Shown here in pieces: positions 30,351 through 39,209 of a DNA stretch of 64,000 bases (positions within the stretch are counted from its first letter, which is position 1; each line of letters begins with the position of its first letter). The DNA is from ZC4RG20 sp036381515 (GTDB taxonomy: Bacteria > Pseudomonadota > Gammaproteobacteria > Steroidobacterales > Rariloculaceae). Made by a program: the position numbers and the translations under genes. Where the stretch lies: contig DASVCR010000085.1 in assembly GCA_036381515.1 (NCBI GenBank), positions 9,155 to 73,154 of the forward strand, in the 5' to 3' direction. The notes under the pieces are model-generated. The model was not told the DNA's origin, did no database searches, and saw only the letters and a list, made by a program, of their open reading frames with translations.

Positions 30351-30577
30351 TGTCGAGTCGGGGATCGCGGGCGCGGGGGCGCCGGTACCGGGGCATTGTA
30401 TCGGCGGGGTCTGCGGACGACGATCGGCGACGCGGCGCAGCACGAACTCCCGCCCGCCGAGGCGAGCGGGATCGGCTTTGCCGCCGGACGGTTCGCGGCC
30501 GCGATGGCTTATCATGCCGGCCCGGTATTGGCCCGGCCCCGCACGGCGCCGTTTGAATCGATGAGGACACGCGACGA

Positions 30578-30958
30578 ATGAGCTATCTATGGGTCGCCCT
30601 CGGCGGCGCACTCGGCAGCATGAGCCGTTACGCGGTCGGCCGCGTGGTCGCGCGTTTCGCCGAAGGCGCATTCCCGTGGAGCACGCTGATCGTCAACGTT
30701 TCGGGCTCGCTGCTGATCGGCGTTCTGGCCGCGCTCGCGGCGGACGGCCGCGCGCCGCTGTCGTCGGAGGCACGCGCGTTTCTGCTCGTCGGCGTCCTCG
30801 GCGGCTTCACGACGTTCTCGTCGTTCAGCCTCGAAACGCTGAGCCTCGTGCGGGACGGTCAGTGGGTCGGTGCCGCGGTGAACGTCCTCGCGTCGGTCGG
30901 CCTCTGCTTTCTCGCCGTTTCGATCGGTTTCGCCGCCGCGTCCGCGCTATCGCGGTGA
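30578..30958 (+). CDS. crcB: fluoride-specific channel CrcB (Fluc)
   Basis: A 126-residue, four-helix membrane protein of the CrcB/Fluc family that exports fluoride as a dual-topology dimer. The typical motifs are present: GGALGSMSRY (residues 9-18), the central-helix segment LIVNVSGSLLIG with the conserved Asn, and GGFTTFSSFSLET with the Phe box. ATG at 30578 is preceded by GAGGA. I looked for a fluoride riboswitch in the upstream 227 bases and could not make out the crcB motif. It stands alone, and the tRNA-Ser gene follows 100 bases later. Confidence 0.95.
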   Translation: MSYLWVALGGALGSMSRYAVGRVVARFAEGAFPWSTLIVNVSGSLLIGVLAALAADGRAPLSSEARAFLLVGVLGGFTTFSSFSLETLSLVRDGQWVGAAVNVLASVGLCFLAVSIGFAAASALSR

Positions 30959-31058
30959 CCCAAACGAACACACTCGGGTGCGCATACCTCAGCGGCGACG
31001 TCCAAGCAAGCCGATATTCGTCCCCGCCTCGTCGTACAACTCTGCTAGAATTGCGCGC

Positions 31059-31149
31059 GGAGGGATGCCGGAGTGGTCGAACGGGCTTGACTCGAAATCA
31101 AGTGTACGGTTTTTCCGTACCGTGGGTTCGAATCCCACTCCCTCCGCCA
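31059..31149 (+). tRNA. tRNA-Ser (anticodon CGA)
   Basis: The 91 bases fold as a class II tRNA: acceptor stem GGAGGGA/TCCCTCC, D-arm with GGTCGAACGG, anticodon stem CTTGA/TCAAG with loop CTCGAAA (anticodon CGA at 31093-31095), a long variable arm (GTACGG/CCGTAC hairpin), T-arm GTGGG-TTCGAAT-CCCAC, discriminator G and an encoded CCA end. It reads UCG codons. The long variable arm identifies serine. Confidence 0.97.
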
Positions 31150-31281
31150 GATCCCAAAGCCCCCCGCAACGTTCGCCGCATCCGCCCCGCGCGGTGACGA
31201 CAGCACGAGCGACGTCCGGCAACGTCGACGAGCATCGCGGAGGACCCGGGGGAGAGACGCACGACCTCCCGCTGGTTCGCG

Positions 31282-32082
31282 TCAAATTTGCTGGTACTTC
31301 CTCGCCGCTTGGATAGCCTCCTGAAGCCGCAGGATTTGCGTCTCCACGTCGCTATCGATATAGCGACGATCGCCGAAGTCCCGAACACTCTCGATATCCG
31401 GTTTCAGGACGACTCGAGTATCCGTAGCGTTCCTTATTTCGAGCGTCGTCCACTTCCGATCGCCCGAAACGAAGCCGATCTTGAACGTGACGGTGCGCTC
31501 GTCACCCGGCGAAAGGCCTCCTTCGCTGCGAAAGCTGCTCGTGAGAACGCTGGTGGCGACAGGCTCGCTCTTCCCGTCGATGAAGAGTGCCGCATGCCAG
31601 TCGAGGGTGCTTATGGGCAGATCGGAGCCATTGAGGATCGTGGCTCGGATTTTCGGCTGGAAACCGAAAGTATCCGTGTCGATGAGGAATCGGGCGTCTT
31701 TGGCCTCCACTCTGCCCAACGCTTCTCGGACGCGTCTCAGCTCCGCGGCGCGTGGCTCCAGCTCGGCAATCCGCCGCGGATAGGTCTCGAGCACCATTTG
31801 GACTTCGCCGCTAATGATCTCTCGAGCGGACTTGTTCGGATATTCGCGGTGAAGACGCTCCAGATCGAAGTCCGACACTGCCCACTCGAATGCCTCGCGT
31901 TGCTCCGGCGTCATTTTCTCGGCGATGGGCTCGAGGGAAGCGCGAAACGCCGCCATGCCCTCCCCGGTCACGAGTGGTCTATCCAAAGGGTCGGTGCACC
32001 CGGCGAGCGCGAGAGCGCTCGAGAGCGCCACGACGAATCGGGTCAGGGCCCGTGCATTCAGGAGACAAGGGCGTCTGATCAT
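31282..32082 (-). CDS. lipoprotein, DUF6694-like
   Basis: A 266-residue protein with a signal sequence ending in the lipobox ALALAGC (lipidation at about residue 29). The first mature part (GMAAFRASLEPIAEKMTPEQREAFEWAV) resembles DUF6694 lipoproteins. The second half is beta-rich (about 150-235, PKIRATILNGSDLPISTLDW), possibly an immunoglobulin-like fold. No enzymatic motif. It overlaps the upstream four-helix membrane-protein gene by 4 bases (ATGA), so the two are co-translated and probably act together at the envelope. The role is unknown. Confidence 0.7.
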   Translation of the reverse strand: MIRRPCLLNARALTRFVVALSSALALAGCTDPLDRPLVTGEGMAAFRASLEPIAEKMTPEQREAFEWAVSDFDLERLHREYPNKSAREIISGEVQMVLETYPRRIAELEPRAAELRRVREALGRVEAKDARFLIDTDTFGFQPKIRATILNGSDLPISTLDWHAALFIDGKSEPVATSVLTSSFRSEGGLSPGDERTVTFKIGFVSGDRKWTTLEIRNATDTRVVLKPDIESVRDFGDRRYIDSDVETQILRLQEAIQAARKYQQI

Positions 32083-32507
32083 TGCCGGGCACCTCTCGTC
32101 GCTTGCAGCGAGTCGTCGAACGTGCAGGAAGCCGCAGCTGATCGCGCCTCGCGTCTGCAATCGATGAGCGCGAGCGCGGCCGAGGCCACCATGACGACGG
32201 ACAGTGTGCCCAACCCCCACATCGTCGCGCTCCCTGCCTGCGCGATGAAGAGAAGGCAGATCGCAAGACCGGTGAAAGCGGCAATCGCGCGAGGGACGTG
32301 CATGTTCATCCACGACAGCGCGGCGTATGCGAAGCAGGCGAGCAGCAGGAGATATGCGATGCCTCCGATATGGGAGCCGGTCTGAAACGCGGACACTCCC
32401 ATGAACCTGACTTCGACGAATGGCATGAACCAAAGAACGGCGCCGATGACTCCCAGCGAGGTAGCGACGATCCGAAGTCGGTTTGACTGATTTATCCCTG
32501 CTGACAT
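32079..32507 (-). CDS. four-helix membrane protein of unknown function
   Basis: A protein of about 142 residues with four predicted membrane helices (near 11-30, 42-60, 68-83 and 88-110) and a short polar C-terminus. I do not recognise the family. ATG at 32507 is preferred because a purine-rich GGAGACC precedes it; a TTG start at 32540 would add 11 residues. It is the first gene of a two-gene unit with the lipoprotein downstream, overlapping by 4 bases. Confidence 0.65.
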   Translation of the reverse strand: MSAGINQSNRLRIVATSLGVIGAVLWFMPFVEVRFMGVSAFQTGSHIGGIAYLLLLACFAYAALSWMNMHVPRAIAAFTGLAICLLFIAQAGSATMWGLGTLSVVMVASAALALIDCRREARSAAASCTFDDSLQATRGARQ

Positions 32508-32814
32508 CGTCTTGGTCTCCGTCTCCTCATAGAAGGGCAAGATCGTGGTCCGCTTATCGGCAGGTGGGGGTGAAGCTTGAGGCCGCGACCAAAGGCCGCC
32601 GCGCGCCGCGGACCGGCGCGCACAAGCGGTAGAGCCAACGCTGTGGAGATCCCACGAATCCAGCTCCCGTCAGAGGTCGAGCGCTGCATTCAGCAGGGTG
32701 GCGAAGACTGCGACGGCGAAATCGACAACCTCTACGGCGAGTGGTGGTCGCCGGGCGGCACGCCGGCGAAGTAACAGTGCGCGCCGATGGGCGGCGCAAG
32801 CTCAGGGGAGGCGG
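32508..32814. other. intergenic region with a possible gene remnant
   Basis: This 307-base stretch lies between the end of the ankyrin gene and the start of the membrane-protein gene, both on the minus strand. On the plus strand, a frame ending at 32774 reads EIPRIQLPSEVERCIQ and DNLYGEWWSPGGTPAK, which looks more protein-like than its GC-rich surroundings but has no good start. It could be a remnant or chance. No promoter is obvious. Confidence 0.3.
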
Positions 32815-34368
32815 CTACAGTTTCGACAAGGTCGCCGACGGCGTCGCCCCTGCCCTCTTCAGGATTTCCTCGACGGCCTCGGTGCCGGGCACGCGCTGCC
32901 CGTCGACCGGCGTCATCGCGATGTCGAGCGCCGACCGGCCGAGCTTGTCGCGGACGTGAACGTCCGCGCCGTGCTCGACCAGGTACTCGACGACCCGCGC
33001 CCACCCGCGCGACGCCGCCTGGTGCAGCGCGGTCTGCCCCTCGCGATCCGTCATGCCGCTCGGCCTCGCGATCCGCGCCGTGCGGCTCGTCGTGTCGGTC
33101 ACCTGTGCGTTGATGTCGGCGCCGGCGCCGAGCAGGATCTCGAGCGACTGGATGACCTGGTCCTCGATCGTCGGATCCTCGAAATTCGGCTGCCGATGCG
33201 CGCCGAAGTTGATCGAGCGCACGCCCATGCCCACCGCCGCCATCAGCGGCGTGACGCCCATGACGTTCGGGAGATCCACGTGCGCGCCGTGCTCGAGCAG
33301 GAGACGCATCGAGTCGTGATCGTGCGTGATCGCCGCGCGTAGCAGCGGCGTGGCGCCGGTCGTCAAAAGATCATCCGTGAAGCGCGCGCTGTTGCCGCCG
33401 CGCCCCGGACGGTGGAAGTTGAGCTGCGGATTGACCTCGACGCCCATCTCGAGCAGCCGCCGCGCAATGTCGAGCCCGGTCGCGTTCGTCGACCTCGGGA
33501 ACGCCGGCGAGCGCGGCACGTACGTGTTCAGGTCGACCGCGAGATAGAGCGCCGTGCGCCCCCACCAGTCCGCGTAGTGCGGGTTCGCGCCGAGGTCGAG
33601 CAGCACGTTCGCCGTGTCGAACTCGTAGTTGTCGATCGCGATCATCAGCGCCGTGACGCCGTCCGGCGTCGGCCGATCCGGATCTTCGCCGGCGGCGACG
33701 ATCGCGCGCACGCACTCGGCGCAGCCCGAGCGCGCCGCATAGAGGAGCGGCGTCAGCCCGCCGGTCGGGCGGTACTGTGCGCGCGGCTCCGACGTGATCT
33801 GCGAGCCCCAGTCGTTGACGGCCGCGCGCGCCGTGACGTCGGCGCCATGATCGATCAGGATCCGCACGAGCTCCGCATACGCGCCGTCGGCGGCCCACAT
33901 CAGCGCGGTCTGCTCGCGCCACAGCTCGCGTGCGTTCACGTCCGCGCCGTGCTCGATCAGGAGCCTCGCGAGCTCGACGTTACCGGTGCGCGCGGCGATC
34001 ATCAGCGCCGTCTCGCCGTCGAAGTTCGGCGAGTCGGCGTCGGCGCCCGCCTCGAGCAGCAGCCTCGCGAGCGGCACGTTCGCCGCGCTGACCGCCTCGC
34101 CCAGCGGCGTCGCGCCGAACAGGTTCTGCGCGTTCGGGTTCGCGCCGTGCTCGAGCAGCATCCGCGCGAGCTCGAGATCGAGCTTGTGCGCGGCCCAATG
34201 CAGCGGCGTCGTGCCGTCGTTCTGAGTCGCGTTGACGTCCGCGCCGTCCTCGATCAGCTCGATCGCCGCGTCGCGACGACCCCGCTCGATCAGGTCCGCG
34301 AGCTGACTCTCGGCCAGCGCTCCGTGAGTGGCAACGAGCGTGATCGCCGCGAGGATTGCGCGTCTCAT
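32815..34368 (-). CDS. exported ankyrin-repeat protein
   Basis: A 517-residue protein with a signal peptide (AILAAITLVATHGALAES) and about ten ankyrin repeats over nearly its full length (for example DGTTPLHWAAHKLDLELARM, GETALMIAARTGNVELAR, GQTALHQAASRGWARVVEY). Ankyrin arrays bind other proteins. It is the last gene of an operon with DUF1592, DUF1552 and MBL-fold genes, a grouping I have seen repeatedly in environmental Gammaproteobacteria. A periplasmic scaffold or partner role for those proteins is inferred. The spacing to the MBL gene is 16 bases. Confidence 0.87.
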   Translation of the reverse strand: MRRAILAAITLVATHGALAESQLADLIERGRRDAAIELIEDGADVNATQNDGTTPLHWAAHKLDLELARMLLEHGANPNAQNLFGATPLGEAVSAANVPLARLLLEAGADADSPNFDGETALMIAARTGNVELARLLIEHGADVNARELWREQTALMWAADGAYAELVRILIDHGADVTARAAVNDWGSQITSEPRAQYRPTGGLTPLLYAARSGCAECVRAIVAAGEDPDRPTPDGVTALMIAIDNYEFDTANVLLDLGANPHYADWWGRTALYLAVDLNTYVPRSPAFPRSTNATGLDIARRLLEMGVEVNPQLNFHRPGRGGNSARFTDDLLTTGATPLLRAAITHDHDSMRLLLEHGAHVDLPNVMGVTPLMAAVGMGVRSINFGAHRQPNFEDPTIEDQVIQSLEILLGAGADINAQVTDTTSRTARIARPSGMTDREGQTALHQAASRGWARVVEYLVEHGADVHVRDKLGRSALDIAMTPVDGQRVPGTEAVEEILKRAGATPSATLSKL

Positions 34369-34384
34369 GTGTCCCCCGCCCGCG

Positions 34385-35320
34385 TCAGACGATGTCGTGC
34401 GTCAGCTTGTTGTGATGCGCCCAGAAGCCCTTGTGCACGTCATACAGGAGCTTCGCGGGGTCCTTGAACGTGCGGCCGAGAACGGCGAGCGCGTTCGCCG
34501 CGAGCATGTCCTCGGCGCTCTCGCCGCGGCGTATGCGCTCGACCATCAGCTCGAAGAACTTGAGCATCAGGTCGTGCTCGGCCTGCACCTCGGCGCGGCC
34601 GACGACCGGGCCGTAGCTCGGCACGAAGCGCGTGTCGGCGTCGCTCATGTCGAGCAGCTTCGCGAGCGCGTCGACGCGCCCGCCGAGCCAGCCGCCGCCG
34701 AACCAATCGAACACCGGATCGAGCTCGGGCGCCACCACGTCGCCGACCGCGATGACGTTCGACTCGGGGAACGCGACGTAGATGTCGCCGTCCGTATGCG
34801 CTTCGATCAGATAGCCGTACTCGATGCGTCGGCCGCCGACGGTCGTCGAACCGCTCGTGTAGAACGTCTCGGTCGGCCGCGCCGCCTCGGGCAGCGGCTC
34901 CTCGTAGCGCTCCTCGGTCGGCAGGTAGTAGCCCGTCGTCAGTCGGATGCGCGTCTTCTCGTGCGCGAAGATCGCGGCCCCCGAGCCGCCGAGCGGCTCG
35001 TTGCCGCCGACCTGGTCGAGGTGCCAATGCGTGTTGAACACGGCCGCGACCGCGCCGCCGGGGAGATCGGCGAGGGCCGCGGTCACGGCGTCGCGGTACG
35101 CTGCGGCGCCGGTGTCGACGACGACTTTCCCCGCGTTCGTCTCGAGCACCAGGATGTTGCCGCCGGCGCCCCGGAGAAGCGTGAGCCCCCGTGCGACTTG
35201 CGAGCGCTCGAGCGTGTCGGCCGCCAAGCTCCTCGGCGCGACCACGAGACCTGCGAGCCCGGCCGCGAGGCCGCCGAGCACCGCCCTGCGGCTCGGCCGA
35301 TACGATCCATTCGGGCGCAC
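34385..35320 (-). CDS. Tat-exported MBL-fold hydrolase
   Basis: A 311-residue metallo-beta-lactamase-fold protein with a twin-arginine signal (SRRAVLGGLAAGLAGLVV). The metal motif reads THWHLDQVGGN near residues 94-104: the last His of HxHxDH is replaced by Gln, which may alter the second zinc site. The downstream ligands HTDGD (near 172) and GDVV (near 191) are present. The start is GTG at 35320 with AGGA upstream. It is 10 bases after the DUF1552 gene, in the same operon. The substrate is unknown; a periplasmic ester, lactone or sulfatase-like activity is possible. Confidence 0.82.
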   Translation of the reverse strand: MRPNGSYRPSRRAVLGGLAAGLAGLVVAPRSLAADTLERSQVARGLTLLRGAGGNILVLETNAGKVVVDTGAAAYRDAVTAALADLPGGAVAAVFNTHWHLDQVGGNEPLGGSGAAIFAHEKTRIRLTTGYYLPTEERYEEPLPEAARPTETFYTSGSTTVGGRRIEYGYLIEAHTDGDIYVAFPESNVIAVGDVVAPELDPVFDWFGGGWLGGRVDALAKLLDMSDADTRFVPSYGPVVGRAEVQAEHDLMLKFFELMVERIRRGESAEDMLAANALAVLGRTFKDPAKLLYDVHKGFWAHHNKLTHDIV

Positions 35321-35330
35321 GCGCTTCGTC

Positions 35331-36674
35331 CTACACGCCCGCGATCTCGCCGGTGCTGTCGGCGATCGACTGCATCTCGAGGCCTGCCTTGTTCACGACG
35401 GTCAGCAGCAGGTTCGCATGCGGCGTGTATTCCGGCAGCTCGACGTGCTGGCCGCCGCGCAGCTGACCGCACGCACCGCCGACGAGAATGATCGGCAGCG
35501 GGTAGTTGTTGTGACGGTCGCTGTTGCTCATGTTCGAGCCGTACATCAGCATCGAGTGGTCGAGCAGCGTGCCGTCGCCCTCCTCGATGCTCGCGAGCTT
35601 CGCGACGAACTCGGCAAACCGCTCGACGTGGTAGCGCTGGATCCGCACGAGCTTCTCGAGCCGCTCCTTGTTGTTCGCGTGATGGGACAGCGGATGGAAG
35701 CCGTCCGGCACGCCGATGTGGTTGTACGGCCGCGTCGTCGCCTCGCCGACCATGAAATACGTCGCGACGCGCGTCAGGTCCGCCTGGAACGCGAGCGCGA
35801 TCAAGTCGAACATCAGCTTGAGCTGCTCGTCGAAGTCGGGCAGCTCGCCGATCGGCGCATCCGGCAGGTCGATGTCGGAGAGATCGCGCGCCGCGGCCTT
35901 CTCGATGCGCTGCTCCGTCTCGCGGACCGATTCGAGATAGCGCTCGAGAACGACGCGGTCCTGATGACCGACCTCCCGCTGCAGCTCGTGCGTGCGTTCG
36001 AGGACCATGTCGAGAATGCTGAGCCTTCGACGCGCGATCGTCTCGCGCTCCTCCGGCGTGTCGCCCGCGCCGAAGAGCCGCGTGAACACCTTGCGCGGGT
36101 TGAACTCCATCGGCAGCGGCGTCGTCGCGTTGCGGAACGACAGGGTCGAGCTGTAGTAGCACGCGCCGCTGTTGCACGCGGCCGCCTGCACCGTCGTCTC
36201 GGACGACACCTCGAGCGACGGCAGCACCGTGTCGCCGCGGATGCGGTCCGCGATCAGCTGATCGATCGTCGGCGCCATCATCGCGCCGGTCGCCTTTTGA
36301 TCGGGCCGCACGGCGGACAGCCACGTCGCCGGGAACAGGCCGTGCACGGAGCCGCGCGGCGCCTTGTTCTCGAGATGGCTGAACGACGCCACGTAGTGCT
36401 TGTACCGCTCGAGCGGCTGGAGGATCGGGCTCAGCTTGAAGTCCGCGCCCGATCCGCTCGGCGTCCAGTGATCCATCTCGGCCCCGAACGGCGTGTTCCA
36501 CATGATCGCGCCGTGCGGCAGGTAGAAGAAGCCGGCGCGAAGCTGCGGGGCCGCCGCGGTCTGCGCGAGCGCGGTCGCCGCAGGGATCATCGCGTCGAGC
36601 AGCGGCAGGCCGAGCGAGACACCCGCGGCCCGCAAGACGGTACGCCGAGAAAGATGCTTTTTCGTGAGATACAT
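35331..36674 (-). CDS. DUF1552 family protein, Tat-exported
   Basis: A 447-residue protein with a twin-arginine signal (SRRTVLRAAGVSLGLPLLDA) and the DUF1552 hallmarks, for example RAGFFYLPHGAIMWNTP, LSFRNATTPLPMEFNPRKVF and MLMYGSNMSNSDRHNNYPLP. DUF1552 is distantly like sulfatase/DUF1501 proteins and is almost always encoded next to a DUF1592/DUF1588 cytochrome-like protein, as here (13 bases downstream of it). The function is unknown. Tat export suggests folding with a cofactor or as a complex before export. Confidence 0.9.
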   Translation of the reverse strand: MYLTKKHLSRRTVLRAAGVSLGLPLLDAMIPAATALAQTAAAPQLRAGFFYLPHGAIMWNTPFGAEMDHWTPSGSGADFKLSPILQPLERYKHYVASFSHLENKAPRGSVHGLFPATWLSAVRPDQKATGAMMAPTIDQLIADRIRGDTVLPSLEVSSETTVQAAACNSGACYYSSTLSFRNATTPLPMEFNPRKVFTRLFGAGDTPEERETIARRRLSILDMVLERTHELQREVGHQDRVVLERYLESVRETEQRIEKAAARDLSDIDLPDAPIGELPDFDEQLKLMFDLIALAFQADLTRVATYFMVGEATTRPYNHIGVPDGFHPLSHHANNKERLEKLVRIQRYHVERFAEFVAKLASIEEGDGTLLDHSMLMYGSNMSNSDRHNNYPLPIILVGGACGQLRGGQHVELPEYTPHANLLLTVVNKAGLEMQSIADSTGEIAGV

Positions 36675-36687
36675 CGTCCAGCCTCCC

Positions 36688-39126
36688 CTACCGCGCGGAC
36701 GCGGACACTCGGGCCACGGAAGCCTGAATGGTCGCGTCGTCGCGCACGACGCCCTGCATCCGGAACGCTTCGCTCCTCACGATGCCGCGCACGAGCGCCG
36801 AAAAGCGATAGTCCTCCGACCTTGCGGCGCGCACGATCTCGCGCACCTCCGGCATGTCGAAGTACTCGAGCTCGCGGCCGAGCGCGTACATCATGAGCTT
36901 CTGCGTCAGCGCCTGAACGAACTGGTCCTCGCGGCGCAGCAGCGCGGCAGTAAGCTCGACCGGTCCCGTGACCGAGATCCCGCCGGGCAGCACCGTGCTC
37001 GCGTCGATCGGCGCATCCGCGTCCTTATCGTAGTCGCGCCACGCGCCGATCACCGTGAAGTTTTCGAGCGCGAGGCCATAGGGATCGATCACGCCATGGC
37101 ACGCGCTGCAGACCGAATCCGCCCGGTGCTGCTCGAGACGGGCGCGCAGCGTCTTCGGCTGCTCGCCTGCCTTCGTCGTCAGATCCGTCTCGACGCCGGG
37201 CGGCGGCGGCGCGGGCGGCGTGCCCATCAGCTTCTCGAGCACCCAAGCGCCCCGCAGCACCGGCGACGTGCGATCGCCGTACGACGTCCGCAGCAGCACG
37301 GCGCCCTTGCCGAGCAGGCCGTGGCGCCGCGGATCGTCGAGCTCGACGCGGCGGAACTGCGGCCCGAACACGCCGGCCACGCCGTAGTGGCGCGCGAGCC
37401 GCTCGTTCAGGAACGTGTGACTCGCGGTCAACAGCTCCCGCACGTCGCGGTCCTCGAGCAGGATGCTGCCGAGGAAAAGCCGGATCTCCTCCGCGAAATC
37501 CCGCCGCAGCGATTCGCTGAACTCGGGGAAGATGTTCTGGTCCGGCTGCACCGCATTGAGATCGTCGACGTTGAGCCACCGCAGCGCGAAATCGTCGACC
37601 AGGACCTCGGCCCTCGGATCGGCGAGCATGCGCATCACCTGCGCGTCGAGCACGTCGGGGCGCGAAAGCTTGCCGTCCGCGGCGAGCTTCAGGAGCTCGT
37701 CGTCTGGCCCCTGGCTCCAAAGGAAGAACGCGAGGCGCGACGCGAGCTCGAAATCGCCGAGCGCGTATCGATCGGTCGTCGGGTCCTTCGGCGGCGCGAT
37801 GAACCGGTACAGGAAATCCGGGCTCGAGAGCAACGCCGTGATCATGACCTCGATGCCCTCGTCGAAACCGCCCGGCCCGCTGCGCCCTTCCTCGAAGAAC
37901 GGCATCAGCCGATCGAGGTCCGCCTGGTCGATCGGGCGCCTGTAGGCCCGCTCGGCGAGCGTCGCCGTGATCTGCTCGGCGCACGCGCGCTCGCGCTCCG
38001 GCACCTCGGGCTCGCAGACGAAGATCTTCCTGCGGCTCGGCGTCGCGGAGAGCCCCGTCGAATCGATCGGACCGGTCAGGTCGATGCCGCCCGCGATCCG
38101 CGGCACGCGCGGCGCGCCGTTGTAGCTGAAGCTCTCTCGCGGCGAGAACGTCGAGATCATCTCGTCGGTCGACGCGTGGGAGCGGTGGATGAAGGTCACG
38201 ACGATCTCGTGCGTGCCCGCCTTCACGTAGAGCGGAATGTCCGCGAACCGGCTCTCGATCTCGGCCTTGCCGGGCGCGCCGCCCTTGTTCGCGAGCGCGA
38301 AGTCCTCGGGCCCGCCGATGTCCTCGCGGAACACGACCTCCCGATCGACGAGCACCACGAGCGTGTGCCGCGTCTCGACCGCGGTCGGATAGAGGCCGAC
38401 GCCGACGTCCTTGATCGTCAGCCGGTACTCGCCGTCTGCCGGGAACGTGTGCACGATCTTCGTGCCGCCGCGCGTGCCGAGCGGCATGCCTTCGATATAG
38501 CCGTCCTGCCCGCCGGCCGGAGGCGGAAAATAGGCCGTGAAGGTTTTCGGGACCGGCTCGCCGACGGCGAGATGCGCCGCCGCGCTCGCGAACTCGAGGT
38601 ACTGCTCGACGAACGCGGGCGACGCGCTCAGCGCGGCCGCGATGTTCGTGAAGCCGTCGACCTCGATCTCCGTGGGCAGATACTCCGTCGCGTCGATCTC
38701 GACGTCGAGAAGGTCCTGCACGGCCTTCGAGAGCTCGGTCCGATTGAGTCGCTGGGCCGCGACGTGGCCGACCGTGCGGTACTCCGCACCTTCGTCGATC
38801 GACCGCTCGAGCCACGCGATCAGCGCGTCGACGTCCTCCTGCTCGGGCTGGCGGGCGCCGGGCGGCGGCATCAGCCGCCCCCGCAGCTTCTTGATCGCCG
38901 CCTCGAAGACCTCGGCGTGCTGCGGCACGGATTCCGGGGTCAGGCCTTCGAAGCTCAGGTCCCCAGCGAGGTCGAGCGGGTTATGACAGTCAGTGCAGTA
39001 CGTCTCGAGCAGCGCCCAGCGTTGCTGCTCGCGGAAGCCGCCGATGCTCCATACGGTCACCGCGGCGATGGCAGCGACGCCTGCGGCCGCAACCCATCCC
39101 CAGGGTCGTCGCAACATGCGCATCAT
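36688..39126 (-). CDS. DUF1592/DUF1588 (PSD-type) protein with two haem c motifs
   Basis: An 812-residue protein with an N-terminal membrane helix or signal (WGWVAAAGVAAIAAVTVW), a first CXXCH (CTDCH, about 45-49) within a cytochrome-like N-terminal domain, then the planctomycete-style DUF1587, DUF1592 and DUF1588 segments, and a second CXXCH (CSACH, about 695-699) near the DUF1588/DUF1585 end (GVIDPYGLALENF). It is likely a periplasmic di-haem redox protein. It begins the four-gene operon and diverges from a GNAT gene over an 83-base spacer holding AT-rich TACTATATACC. The physiological role is unknown. Confidence 0.9.
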   Translation of the reverse strand: MMRMLRRPWGWVAAAGVAAIAAVTVWSIGGFREQQRWALLETYCTDCHNPLDLAGDLSFEGLTPESVPQHAEVFEAAIKKLRGRLMPPPGARQPEQEDVDALIAWLERSIDEGAEYRTVGHVAAQRLNRTELSKAVQDLLDVEIDATEYLPTEIEVDGFTNIAAALSASPAFVEQYLEFASAAAHLAVGEPVPKTFTAYFPPPAGGQDGYIEGMPLGTRGGTKIVHTFPADGEYRLTIKDVGVGLYPTAVETRHTLVVLVDREVVFREDIGGPEDFALANKGGAPGKAEIESRFADIPLYVKAGTHEIVVTFIHRSHASTDEMISTFSPRESFSYNGAPRVPRIAGGIDLTGPIDSTGLSATPSRRKIFVCEPEVPERERACAEQITATLAERAYRRPIDQADLDRLMPFFEEGRSGPGGFDEGIEVMITALLSSPDFLYRFIAPPKDPTTDRYALGDFELASRLAFFLWSQGPDDELLKLAADGKLSRPDVLDAQVMRMLADPRAEVLVDDFALRWLNVDDLNAVQPDQNIFPEFSESLRRDFAEEIRLFLGSILLEDRDVRELLTASHTFLNERLARHYGVAGVFGPQFRRVELDDPRRHGLLGKGAVLLRTSYGDRTSPVLRGAWVLEKLMGTPPAPPPPGVETDLTTKAGEQPKTLRARLEQHRADSVCSACHGVIDPYGLALENFTVIGAWRDYDKDADAPIDASTVLPGGISVTGPVELTAALLRREDQFVQALTQKLMMYALGRELEYFDMPEVREIVRAARSEDYRFSALVRGIVRSEAFRMQGVVRDDATIQASVARVSASAR

Positions 39127-39209
39127 TCCTCGACCCGTAAGCTGCTGCGTCCCCGCAGCATTTTTCGAATGCGAATACTATATACCTTCCGAGGATCGCG
39201 AGTAGAGTC

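Noticed and set aside
30351..30577. Fluoride riboswitch upstream of crcB
   Set aside because: I could not find the conserved crcB-motif segments or its pseudoknot in the leader.
30989..31388. Minus-strand frames crossing the tRNA gene (giving GGIRTHGTEKPY-like peptides)
   Set aside because: These peptides are well-known false translations of tRNA-Ser genes; the tRNA fold is complete.
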